From: Tissierella_B sp964485455
GTDB lineage: Bacteria; Bacillota; Clostridia; Tissierellales; Tissierellaceae
Reading direction: 5' to 3'
Assembly: GCA_964485455.1 (NCBI GenBank)
Contig: CAZAJU010000033.1
Coordinates: 1-22,138 of the forward strand
DNA length: 22,138 nucleotides
The notes under the pieces are model-generated. The model was given only the letters and a program-made list of their open reading frames with translations. It was not told the DNA's origin and searched no databases. Every line of letters begins with the position of its first letter. Within the stretch, counting starts at the first letter, position 1. Below, in pieces: positions 7,523-13,996 of the stretch. Position numbers and translations under genes: made by a program.

Positions 7523-8318
7523 GGATATAACTATTGGTCAATATTTTCCTGGAGAATCTATAGTTCATAAACTAGATCCGAGGATAAAAATTATAATTAT
7601 AGGGTTATTTATAGCCTCACTTTTCTTTATAAATAGTTTTTTTCCATATATATTTATTATAATCTTCATAGGAACAGTGATAAAGGTAGCAAAGCTTCCT
7701 TTAAAATTTATTATTAAAGGTATAAAACCCCTGGTATTTATTATACTTATTACCTTAACAATTAATATTTTCATGACCAAGGGAGAAGTCCTATTTAATA
7801 TCGGTCCCCTAACTGTTACTAAAGAAGGATTAAGCACTGCAGTATTTATGGCTCTAAGACTTATATTTCTAATAACTGGAACATCTCTTTTGACCTTAAC
7901 CACTTCTCCAATAGCCCTTACAGATGGAATAGAAAAGCTTTTAAATCCATTTAGAAAACTGGGTCTTCCAGCACATGAATTAGCTATGATGATGACAATT
8001 GCTTTAAGATTTATTCCTACATTATTAGAGGAAACAGACAAGATTATGAAAGCTCAGATGGCAAGAGGAGCTGATTTTGAATCCGGAAATATATTAAATC
8101 GAGCTAAGAACTTAGTGCCACTACTTGTTCCCCTATTTATAAATGCCTTTAGAAGAGCTGATGAGCTTGCAACAGCTATGGAAGCAAGATGCTATAGGGG
8201 TGGAGAAAATCGTACTAGGTTGAATGAGCTCAAGCTTAAGAAAACGGATCTAGTAGTAATGACCTCAATGATTATTTACTTTGGGTTAATAATGTCTACT
8301 AGGTATTTAAATATATGA
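7515..8318 (+). CDS. ecfT: Energy-coupling factor transporter transmembrane protein EcfT
   Basis: EcfT is the membrane scaffold that couples the EcfA1-EcfA2 ATPases to exchangeable S components. The 267-residue protein has about five or six hydrophobic segments, mainly residues 20-80, 100-130 and the C-terminal end. The two cytoplasmic coupling helices carry MARGADF and AMEARCYRGG, versions of the Ala-Arg-Gly motifs that dock into the ATPases; the second reads ARC rather than ARG. The length is usual. It overlaps ecfA2 by 8 bases and truA by 4 bases. Confidence 0.94.
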   Translation: MLKDITIGQYFPGESIVHKLDPRIKIIIIGLFIASLFFINSFFPYIFIIIFIGTVIKVAKLPLKFIIKGIKPLVFIILITLTINIFMTKGEVLFNIGPLTVTKEGLSTAVFMALRLIFLITGTSLLTLTTSPIALTDGIEKLLNPFRKLGLPAHELAMMMTIALRFIPTLLEETDKIMKAQMARGADFESGNILNRAKNLVPLLVPLFINAFRRADELATAMEARCYRGGENRTRLNELKLKKTDLVVMTSMIIYFGLIMSTRYLNI

Positions 8319-9052
8319 AGAATATAAAGCTGATAATTGAATATGATGGAACCAATTATTCCGGTTGGCAAAATCAAGAAAATGCCATTACTGTCCAAGA
8401 GGTAATAGAAAAATCAATAGAAGAGGTTACAGGTGAAAATGTAAGATTAATTGGCTCTGGACGAACTGATAGTGGAGTTCATGCAAAAGGTCAAGTAGCT
8501 AATTTTTATACCAACTCCACTATACCTGGAGATAAATTTAAGACAGTTTTAAATAATGTTCTTCCGGAAGATATAGCCATAGTTGATTCAATGGAAGTGG
8601 ACTTAAAATTTCACTCTAGGTTCAGTGCTACTAAAAAAAGATATAGATATATAATATATAATGGAAAAACACCTAGTCCTATAAAAAGATATTATTCCCT
8701 ATATCATAAATATGATTTGGATATAGACAAGATGAAAAAAGCATCTATACATTTAATTGGAGAACACGATTTTAAGAGTTTTATGAACAAAGGCTCCATA
8801 GTAAAGGATACGATACGGACCATATATGAAATAAACATCATTCGGCAAAATGAATTTATTGAGATAACCATAGAAGGGAACTCATTTTTAAAATATATGG
8901 TCAGGAATATAGTTGGTACTCTAATCCTTATTGGAAATGGGCAGAAAGAGTCTGATTATATCTTAAAGATATTAGAAGCAAAAAATAGAGACTGTGCAGG
9001 TAAGACAGCTGCCGCTTGTGGACTGTTTTTAGAAAAAGTTTATTATGATTGA
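8315..9052 (+). CDS. truA: tRNA pseudouridine synthase A
   Basis: TruA converts uridines 38-40 in the anticodon arm of many tRNAs to pseudouridine. The 245-residue protein begins MKNIKLIIEYDGTNYSGWQNQ. The catalytic aspartate is Asp52 in GSGRTDSGVHAKGQ. The conserved FHSRFSATKKRYRY, the FKSFMNKG segment and the C-terminal FLKYMVRNIVGTL are also present. The ATG overlaps the ecfT stop (ATGA). The order ecfT-truA-rplM-rpsI is conserved in Firmicutes. No terminator is seen before the rplM promoter that follows at once. Confidence 0.96.
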   Translation: MKNIKLIIEYDGTNYSGWQNQENAITVQEVIEKSIEEVTGENVRLIGSGRTDSGVHAKGQVANFYTNSTIPGDKFKTVLNNVLPEDIAIVDSMEVDLKFHSRFSATKKRYRYIIYNGKTPSPIKRYYSLYHKYDLDIDKMKKASIHLIGEHDFKSFMNKGSIVKDTIRTIYEINIIRQNEFIEITIEGNSFLKYMVRNIVGTLILIGNGQKESDYILKILEAKNRDCAGKTAAACGLFLEKVYYD

Positions 9053-9059
9053 AAATATC

Positions 9060-9088
9060 TTGACATAGATAAATACATGTATTAGAAT
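9060..9088 (+). promoter_or_regulatory. Strong sigma-A promoter for rplM-rpsI
   Basis: TTGACA (9060-9065), a 17-base spacer and TAGAAT (9083-9088) match the housekeeping consensus at 11 of 12 positions. It starts eight bases after the truA stop and gives a leader of about 70 bases before rplM. Confidence 0.85.
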
Positions 9089-9094
9089 ATATAA

Positions 9095-9158
9095 GAGTGT
9101 TTAAAAAGAGCCCGGAAACTTTTTGAGAGACACCTGATATGTTAGTTTAAGGGAGTGA
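9095..9158 (+). ncRNA. Probable L13 leader RNA (rplM autoregulatory leader)
   Basis: The leader between the promoter and rplM folds as nested helices: GTGT (9097-9100) with ACAC (9130-9133), and AAAAAG (9103-9108) with CTTTTT (9119-9124), around an AGCCCGGAAA apical region. The rplM ribosome binding site follows. L13 leader elements upstream of rplM-rpsI are known in Firmicutes, where L13 is thought to control its own synthesis. Assignment to that family rests on position and fold by eye. Confidence 0.55.
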
Positions 9159-9163
9159 AATGA

Positions 9164-9592
9164 ATGAAAAGCTATATGGCGAAAGCTAATGAAGTAGAAA
9201 GAAAATGGTACATCGTTGACGCTGAAAATAAAGTGCTAGGTAGATTAGCAACTGAAATAGCAAATATCCTTAGTGGAAAGAACAAGCCAATTTATACAAG
9301 CCACGTTGATACAGGTGATTATGTAATAGTAATCAATGCAGATAAGGTTAAATTAACTGGTAAGAAATTAGAACAAAAGACTCATTTCTATCATACAGGA
9401 TTTCCTGGTGGAGACAGATATGTTTCATACGCAAAGCTAATCGAAGAAAAACCAGAAATGGTTATTGAATTAGCAGTAAAGGGTATGCTTCCAAAGAGCA
9501 GCTTAGGAAGAAATATGATTAAAAAACTTAAAGTATATTCAGGAACTGAGCACGGTCACGAAGCTCAAAAGCCAGAAGTATACGAATTTTAG
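9164..9592 (+). CDS. rplM: 50S ribosomal protein L13
   Basis: L13 is an early-assembling large-subunit protein. The 142-residue product reads MKSYMAKANEVERKWYIVDAENKVLGRLATEIA, the usual clostridial N-terminus. It contains the HTGFPGG segment and the VKGMLPKSSLGRNMIKKLKVYSG signature. The ATG at 9164 has AGGGAGTGA just upstream; an out-of-frame ATG lies four bases earlier. It is co-transcribed with rpsI 20 bases downstream. Confidence 0.98.
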   Translation: MKSYMAKANEVERKWYIVDAENKVLGRLATEIANILSGKNKPIYTSHVDTGDYVIVINADKVKLTGKKLEQKTHFYHTGFPGGDRYVSYAKLIEEKPEMVIELAVKGMLPKSSLGRNMIKKLKVYSGTEHGHEAQKPEVYEF

Positions 9593-9612
9593 TTAGGAAA
9601 GGAGGACTGTAA

Positions 9613-10005
9613 ATGGCTATAGTACAATTTATGGGAACAGGAAGACGTAAGACATCTGTTGCAAGAGTTAGACTAATCCCAGGAAACGGTAAAGTAACTA
9701 TAAATAATAGAGATATTGATGAATTCTTCAATTATGAAACATTGAAGGTTATAGCAAAGGAGCCTCTAGTAATAACTGAGACTTCTGATAAATTTGATGT
9801 AATTGTGAAGGTAGAAGGTGGCGGATTTACAGGTCAAGCTGGTGCTATCAGACATGGTATAGCAAGAGCATTAATCGAATCAGATGAGGAATTAAGACCT
9901 ATACTTAAGAAAGCTGGACATTTAACTAGAGATTCTAGAATGAAGGAAAGAAAGAAATACGGATTCAAGAAAGCTAGAAAGTCACCACAATTCTCAAAGA
10001 GATAA
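9613..10005 (+). CDS. rpsI: 30S ribosomal protein S9
   Basis: S9 lies in the small-subunit head, and its basic tail reaches the P-site tRNA. The 130-residue protein has the GTGRRKTSVARVRL start, the GGGFTGQAGAIRHGIARAL motif and the C-terminal YGFKKARKSPQFSKR tail that ends in the functionally important Lys-Arg. AAAGGAGGA precedes the start. It is followed by a strong terminator and repeat copy A. Confidence 0.98.
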   Translation: MAIVQFMGTGRRKTSVARVRLIPGNGKVTINNRDIDEFFNYETLKVIAKEPLVITETSDKFDVIVKVEGGGFTGQAGAIRHGIARALIESDEELRPILKKAGHLTRDSRMKERKKYGFKKARKSPQFSKR

Positions 10006-10016
10006 TATGTTTTATA

Positions 10017-10044
10017 AAGCGCAGACTCAGTCTGTGCTTTTTTT
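10017..10044 (+). terminator. Intrinsic terminator of rplM-rpsI
   Basis: AAGCGCAGAC (10017-10026) pairs with GTCTGTGCTT (10030-10039), a 10-bp stem with one G-U pair and a 3-base loop. It is followed by a run of T to 10044. The T-run is also the left edge of repeat copy A. Confidence 0.9.
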
Positions 10045-10152
10045 ATTACGAATAGGAAAGTTCTACCTTGAATCTTATATAAATAGAAATTTCTGTCAAT
10101 GAGTAACAAGAAATGCTACATCTATCGCTTCGTTAGAAGCTTTTCTTATTTA
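10040..10152 (+). repeat. 115-bp interspersed repeat, copy A
   Basis: One of three related non-coding repeats in the window, about 85% identical to copy B by eye. It begins in the T-run of the rpsI terminator (TTTTTATTACGAATA) and continues with GGAAAGTTCTACCTTGAAT. After GAAATTTCT comes the invariant GAGTAACAAGAAA and then TTAGAAGCTTTTCTT. GGAAAGTTC can pair with GAAATTTCT using two G-U pairs. AACAAGAAATGCT can pair imperfectly with AGCTTTTCTTATT. An inner GCTTC/GAAGC hairpin is an alternative fold. Same orientation as rpsI. Sequence similarity to copy B appears to continue weakly to about 10162. Confidence 0.8.
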
Positions 10153-10223
10153 ATCGGGAAGTAAAAATTTCTTATAAATCTAACCATTAATTTTCAAATT
10201 TCCACTTTGAAATTATAGGGTAG

Positions 10224-10251
10224 GAATAACAGCTCTATACTCTCATATAAT
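10224..10251 (+). promoter_or_regulatory. Candidate sporulation (sigma-E-type) promoter for cwlD
   Basis: GAATAAC (10224-10230), a 13-base spacer and CATATAAT (10244-10251) resemble the sigma-E pattern (kmATATT, about 14 bases, CATACAhT), with 7 of 8 matches in the -10. No good sigma-A -35 is seen. The inferred start is only about 10 bases before the cwlD ATG and inside the ribosome binding site, which weakens the case. A perfect 7-bp inverted repeat (TTTCAAA/TTTGAAA, 10192-10212) lies just upstream. Confidence 0.3.
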
Positions 10252-10267
10252 TTAGAGAGGTGGGATT

Positions 10268-10993
10268 ATGAGAATTATTTATATTAGTACAAAAGTATTA
10301 TATACAGTTATAATAATAGTCATATTTTTATTTTCTTGTGTAATAATATTTTTTAATGAATATCATAAAACTAAGGAAATATACCTGCCAATAACAAATA
10401 GAATAATTGGAATAGATCCAGGACATGGGGGAGTGGACTCGGGAGCATTATCTAAAGAAGGTATTGAAGAAGATGATATTAATCTAAAAATAGCATTGAA
10501 GCTAAAAAGATATATAGAGCAAAGCGGTGGGATAGCTGTTTTGACTCGAGATGAGGACAAAGGTCTTTACACAAAAAAATCATCTACTTTAAAACAAATG
10601 AAAACAGAGGACTTAAAGAATAGAAAAGCATTAATAGAGGACTCTGCCTGCGATATATTCTTGAGTATTCATCTAAATAGCTTTACTAAACCAAAATACT
10701 CAGGTGCACAAACCTTTTATAGTAAGAGATTCCCTGAAAGTCAGAAGTTAGCATATATACTTCAAGATGAACTTAGAGATGTACTAAACAAAGAAAATAA
10801 GCGTCTTCCAGAGATAAATGAGGAGGTATATTTGTTAAAAGAAATGGATATTCCTTCAGTTTTAATAGAAGCTGGCTTTTTATCAAATGATATAGAAGCT
10901 AAATTACTAAATACATCGGAGTATCAGGAAAAGGTTGCGTGGTCTATATATGCTGGCATAATAAAGTATTTTAGCAAAATTGAAGGTAAATAA
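10268..10993 (+). CDS. cwlD: N-acetylmuramoyl-L-alanine amidase CwlD (spore cortex)
   Basis: This is a zinc amidase that removes peptide side chains from cortex muramic acid, the first step towards the muramic-delta-lactam recognised by germination lytic enzymes. The 241-residue protein has an N-terminal membrane anchor (about residues 7-30) and then an Amidase_3 domain. The zinc ligands His53 (IDPGHGG), Glu68 (EEDDINL) and His135 (SIHLNS) and the catalytic Glu201 (IEAGFLSN) can be identified. GAGAGGTGG precedes the ATG. The rplM-rpsI-cwlD order is common in spore-forming Clostridia and separates CwlD from other Amidase_3 enzymes. The stop codon coincides with the end of repeat copy C. Confidence 0.88.
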   Translation: MRIIYISTKVLYTVIIIVIFLFSCVIIFFNEYHKTKEIYLPITNRIIGIDPGHGGVDSGALSKEGIEEDDINLKIALKLKRYIEQSGGIAVLTRDEDKGLYTKKSSTLKQMKTEDLKNRKALIEDSACDIFLSIHLNSFTKPKYSGAQTFYSKRFPESQKLAYILQDELRDVLNKENKRLPEINEEVYLLKEMDIPSVLIEAGFLSNDIEAKLLNTSEYQEKVAWSIYAGIIKYFSKIEGK

Positions 10994-11104
10994 CAAGAAA
11001 AGCTTCTAAAGATGCCTTTATACGTAGCTTTTCTTGTTACTCATCAACGGAAATTCCTTTTATATAAATGATTTAAAGTAGAACTTTCATATTCTTAATA
11101 AAAA
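10986..11104 (-). repeat. 115-bp interspersed repeat, copy C
   Basis: Minus-strand copy of the same repeat, between the convergent cwlD and aldo/keto reductase genes. Read on the minus strand it begins in the T-run of the reductase terminator (TTTTTATTAAGAAT), then has GAAAGTTCTACTTT, GATGAGTAACAAGAAAAGC and TTAGAAGCTTTTCTTG. Its hairpin AACAAGAAAAGCT (10992-11004)/AGCTTTTCTTGTT (11026-11038) is a perfect 13-bp stem, the best of the three copies. The hairpin reaches into the TAA stop of cwlD, so it probably also lies in the 3' end of the cwlD mRNA. Confidence 0.8.
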
Positions 11105-11132
11105 TGGCCTTGTCTTTTTTAAGACAAGGCCA
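11100..11132 (-). terminator. Intrinsic terminator of the aldo/keto reductase gene
   Basis: On the minus strand a perfect 12-bp stem (11121-11132 with 11105-11116) and a 4-base loop are followed by TTTTT (11104-11100). It lies three bases after the TAG stop at 11136. The T-run is shared with the start of repeat copy C. Confidence 0.9.
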
Positions 11133-11135
11133 AAT

Positions 11136-12269
11136 CTATTTAAGAGCTTCTTCGGCTTCCTTAAGAAGCTTAATTATTTTGAGGTGCTGTGGACAAATCT
11201 CTTCACATGCACCACATTCTACACATTTAGTAGCATCCTCATTATTTTCTTTATACTTATTATATGATGCCTTTGATTGGTCAATAGAGCCAAAAACATA
11301 AATATTATTATAAAGTTCAAATATATTAGGAATAGCTACACTAGAAGGACATGGAAGACAGTACTCACATCCTGTACAACTAACCTTTATTTTATCCTTA
11401 TATACCTTAGAAACTCTACTTATTAAGTCGTGTTCTTCTTGTTTTAATGACCTTGGGCTGCTTTCCTCTGCAACTCTAATATTTTCCACCACCTGGTCCA
11501 TAGAGGACATACCACTTAAAACTAGAGAAACATCCTCCATATCAAAGATATATTTCAAAGCCCATTCTGCTGGAGATCTTTTTATAGAACTTTCATCCCA
11601 TATTTGTTGAATATCATAAGAAGCAGTAGCCAATCTACCACCTTTTATTGGTTCCATTACAATAACATCAATATCTCTGTTCTTTGCATATTTTAAGCCT
11701 TCCAAGCCTGCTTGATATTCTGTATCTAAGAAATTCAATTGTATTTGGCAAAAGTCCCACTGGTATGAGTCCAAAATTTCTTTAAAAAGTGGTAGTTCAT
11801 CATGAAAGGAAAATCCTATGTGCTTGATCTTACCTTTTTTTCTAGCATCCTCTAAAAAATCAAAAACCTTTAGATTTACAATATTATCCCAAGTTTTTTT
11901 ATATAGGGAATGCAGAAGATAGAAATCGATATAGTTCGTCTTAAGTCGTTCAAGTTGCTCATCTAATAGCCTTTCGAAATCCTCATACTTTTCAACTAGC
12001 CAAACTGGTGATTTAGTGGCTAAATAGACCTTGTCTCTAAGTGAATTATTGCTTAAGAATTCACCTAAAAAGCTTTCTGACATCCCTCGATGATAGGGGT
12101 ATGCAGTATCTAAATAATTCACACCCTTGTCTATAGCAAACCTTAACATTTCGCTAGCCATTTTTTCGTCAATTTTTGACAAATCATTGTCTATAGTTGG
12201 AAATCTCATACAACCAAATCCCAAATTCGAAATTTTTATTCGCTTTTTAGTAAAATAACGGTATTGCAT
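11136..12269 (-). CDS. Aldo/keto reductase with C-terminal 4Fe-4S dicluster domain
   Basis: A 377-residue cytoplasmic oxidoreductase. The N-terminal part is an NAD(P)H-dependent aldo/keto reductase TIM barrel with the catalytic set Asp54, Tyr59, Lys86 and His120 visible in NYLDTAYPYHRG, ATKSP and FYLLHSL. The C-terminal part has a ferredoxin-like region with two cysteine groups, Cys298/301/304/307 (CTGCEYCLPC) and Cys349/352/355/359 (CVECGACEEICP), so two clusters are likely. This fused family (COG1453-type) is common in anaerobes, but its substrates are unknown. AAGGAGG lies seven bases before the ATG. It is transcribed divergently from gcvT and convergently with cwlD. A link to glycine metabolism is not shown. 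Confidence 0.9.
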   Translation of the reverse strand: MQYRYFTKKRIKISNLGFGCMRFPTIDNDLSKIDEKMASEMLRFAIDKGVNYLDTAYPYHRGMSESFLGEFLSNNSLRDKVYLATKSPVWLVEKYEDFERLLDEQLERLKTNYIDFYLLHSLYKKTWDNIVNLKVFDFLEDARKKGKIKHIGFSFHDELPLFKEILDSYQWDFCQIQLNFLDTEYQAGLEGLKYAKNRDIDVIVMEPIKGGRLATASYDIQQIWDESSIKRSPAEWALKYIFDMEDVSLVLSGMSSMDQVVENIRVAEESSPRSLKQEEHDLISRVSKVYKDKIKVSCTGCEYCLPCPSSVAIPNIFELYNNIYVFGSIDQSKASYNKYKENNEDATKCVECGACEEICPQHLKIIKLLKEAEEALK

Positions 12270-12304
12270 ATCTGAACCTCCTTATGTATAATGGAGTTAT
12301 GGAT

Positions 12305-12341
12305 ATATTAGTAAATAATATTGATACTTATTTACTAATAT
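12305..12341. promoter_or_regulatory. Perfect 14-bp palindrome in the gcvT/reductase divergent gap
   Basis: ATATTAGTAAATAA (12305-12318) and TTATTTACTAATAT (12328-12341) are an exact inverted repeat with a 9-base spacer, in the middle of the 151-bp gap between two divergent genes. The gap also has AGTTATG (12294-12300) against CATAACT further right, and an ATGGT/ACCAT pair. A palindromic operator for one or both genes is an inference. No clear -35/-10 pair was found for gcvT, although TATAGT (12386-12391) could serve as a -10. I see no glycine riboswitch. Confidence 0.5.
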
Positions 12342-12420
12342 GGAACATGGTGGTTTTATACCATCTCATAACTTTTAATTGTTTATATAGTATAACATAA
12401 AATCTGAAAGGAGTGATAAA

Positions 12421-13512
12421 ATGACAGCAAAAAAGACGCCGCTATACGATGAGCACGTTAAGCTTACTGATGTTGTAGAATATGCTGGATGGTATTTACC
12501 AATACAATACACTGGATTAATACCTGAGCATGAAGCTGTTAGAAATGCAGTAGGAATTTTTGATGTATCACACATGGGAGAAATAACAATTAAAGGTAAG
12601 GATGCTTTAGCTTTTGTTGATTACTTAATGACTAATGACATAACTTCAATTGTAGACAACCAAGTAATTTATACATTCATGTGTTATCCACACGGTGGAG
12701 TAGTTGATGACTTACTAGTTTATCGTTATAACAGTGAGTACATGTATTTAGTTGTAAATGCTGCAAACGTTGATAAAGATTTTGCTTGGATTAAAGAGCA
12801 AAAAGGAAACTTCGATGTTGAAATTGAGAACATATCAGAAACTGTTGGAGAAGTTGCAGTTCAAGGACCTCTTGCACAAAAGACTGTTCAAAAGTTAACT
12901 GACTACAATCTAGATGATCTAAAGTTCTTCCACCTTCAAAGAGATGTTAAAATCGGAGGAGTAAACTGTATGATTTCCAGAACTGGATATACAGGTGAAG
13001 ACGGATTCGAAATTTATTCTGATAATGAAGGCATTGTTAAGGTATGGAATGCTGTTCTTGAAGCAGGTAAAGAATTTGGAATACTTCCAACAGGTTTAGG
13101 ATGTAGAGATACTCTTAGATTTGAAGCATCACTTCCATTATATGGACATGAAATGAATGAAGAGATAAATCCATTAGAAGCTGGATTTAAATACTTTGTT
13201 AAGCTTGACAAAGCTGGAGATTTCATTGGTAAAGAAGAGCTTAACAAGCAATGGGCTGCAGGACTTAAGAGAAAATTAGTTGGATTTGAACTTCTTGGAA
13301 GAGGTATTGCAAGAGAAGGTATGGAAATTCAAAAAGATGGAGTAACTATCGGACATGTAACTACTGGTTATATGAGTCCAACTCTTAAGAAAACTATAGG
13401 AAATGCTTTAGTAGCTACTGAATTTACAGCACTTGATACAGAGTTTGATATAATGATTAGAAACAAACCTGTAAAGGCTAAAGCTATTAGCAAAAAGTTT
13501 CTTAAAAAATAA
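12421..13512 (+). CDS. gcvT: Glycine cleavage system T protein (aminomethyltransferase)
   Basis: GcvT moves the one-carbon unit from the aminomethyl-lipoyl arm of H protein to tetrahydrofolate, releasing ammonia and giving 5,10-methylene-THF. The 363-residue protein has the usual start KTPLYDEHVKL, the GIFDVSHMGEI segment, GGVVDDLLVYR with the folate-site aspartate, SRTGYTGEDGFEIY, and the C-terminal barrel GHVTTGYMSPTLKKTIGNALV. AAAGGAGTG sets the start. It opens a gcvT-gcvH-gcvPA-gcvPB-lpdA operon. A 99-base gap to gcvH holds small hairpins. Confidence 0.97.
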   Translation: MTAKKTPLYDEHVKLTDVVEYAGWYLPIQYTGLIPEHEAVRNAVGIFDVSHMGEITIKGKDALAFVDYLMTNDITSIVDNQVIYTFMCYPHGGVVDDLLVYRYNSEYMYLVVNAANVDKDFAWIKEQKGNFDVEIENISETVGEVAVQGPLAQKTVQKLTDYNLDDLKFFHLQRDVKIGGVNCMISRTGYTGEDGFEIYSDNEGIVKVWNAVLEAGKEFGILPTGLGCRDTLRFEASLPLYGHEMNEEINPLEAGFKYFVKLDKAGDFIGKEELNKQWAAGLKRKLVGFELLGRGIAREGMEIQKDGVTIGHVTTGYMSPTLKKTIGNALVATEFTALDTEFDIMIRNKPVKAKAISKKFLKK

Positions 13513-13532
13513 CAATTAAGTGAATAAAGTAT

Positions 13533-13552
13533 GAAACAGTTTATATTGTTTC
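13533..13552. repeat. Small hairpin in the gcvT-gcvH gap
   Basis: GAAACA (13533-13538) and TGTTTC (13547-13552) can form a 6-bp stem with an 8-base loop. A TAGTC/GACTA pair follows near 13560-13573. There is no terminator T-run. This might be an mRNA processing or stability element that sets gcvT against gcvH levels, but the case is weak. Confidence 0.3.
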
Positions 13553-13611
13553 CTATAAATAGTCAAATGACTAATAAAAAATAAAAAAACTAATTTTAGG
13601 AGGGTTTATTA

Positions 13612-13995
13612 ATGAAAGTTGTAAAAGGATTATTGTACTCAAATGACCATGAATGGGTTAAAGTAGAAGGAGACGAAGCATATATTGGTATTTCAGACTA
13701 TGCACAAGAGCATCTTGGAGATATAGTATATGTTGAACTACCAGAAGTTGATGATGAATTAGCTAAAGAAGATTCATTCTCAGCTGTTGAGTCCGTTAAG
13801 GCTGCAGCAGATGTTTACATCCCAGTTAGCGGTAAAGTTGTTGCTGTAAACGAAGCTTTAGAAGATGATCCAGCTTTAATAAACGCTGATCCATATGAGA
13901 ACTGGATTATTAAAGTTGCTTTAACTAATAAAGAAGAATTAGATGAATTAATGACAAGTGAGGATTATGAAAAGTTCCTAGCAGAGGAGGCTTAA
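13612..13995 (+). CDS. gcvH: Glycine cleavage system H protein (lipoyl carrier)
   Basis: GcvH carries the aminomethyl group between the P, T and L proteins on a lipoyl-lysine. The 127-residue protein starts MKVVKGLLYSNDHEWVKVEGDEAYIGISDYAQEHLGD. The lipoylated residue is Lys63 in SFSAVESVKAAADVY. The C-terminal half contains the family's NADPYENWIIKV. AGGAGGG gives a strong ribosome binding site. The stop is one base before the gcvPA ATG, so translation is likely coupled. No lipoate ligase gene is in the window, so the enzyme that lipoylates it lies elsewhere. Confidence 0.97.
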   Translation: MKVVKGLLYSNDHEWVKVEGDEAYIGISDYAQEHLGDIVYVELPEVDDELAKEDSFSAVESVKAAADVYIPVSGKVVAVNEALEDDPALINADPYENWIIKVALTNKEELDELMTSEDYEKFLAEEA

Positions 13996-13996
13996 T

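Noticed and set aside
7565..8041. A 158-codon open frame on the minus strand.
   Set aside because: It lies wholly inside ecfT on the opposite strand, resembles nothing and has no ribosome binding site. It is a shadow frame.
11030..11062. TTGATGAG...GAAA in repeat copy C (minus strand) recalls a hammerhead ribozyme core.
   Set aside because: The CUGAUGA core is not kept in copies A and B, and the three-stem arrangement with a cleavage site is missing.
10040..11104. Repeats A and C considered as part of a CRISPR array.
   Set aside because: Copies are about 115 bp, imperfect, in opposite orientations, separated by whole genes and without spacers or cas genes.
11104..11301. A 65-codon plus-strand frame over the end of the aldo/keto reductase gene.
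   Set aside because: It begins inside the reductase terminator and runs antisense through its iron-sulfur domain; the reductase is unmistakable.
12270..12420. Glycine riboswitch upstream of gcvT.
   Set aside because: The gap lacks the conserved tandem aptamer motifs and is too short and AT-rich for the known structure.
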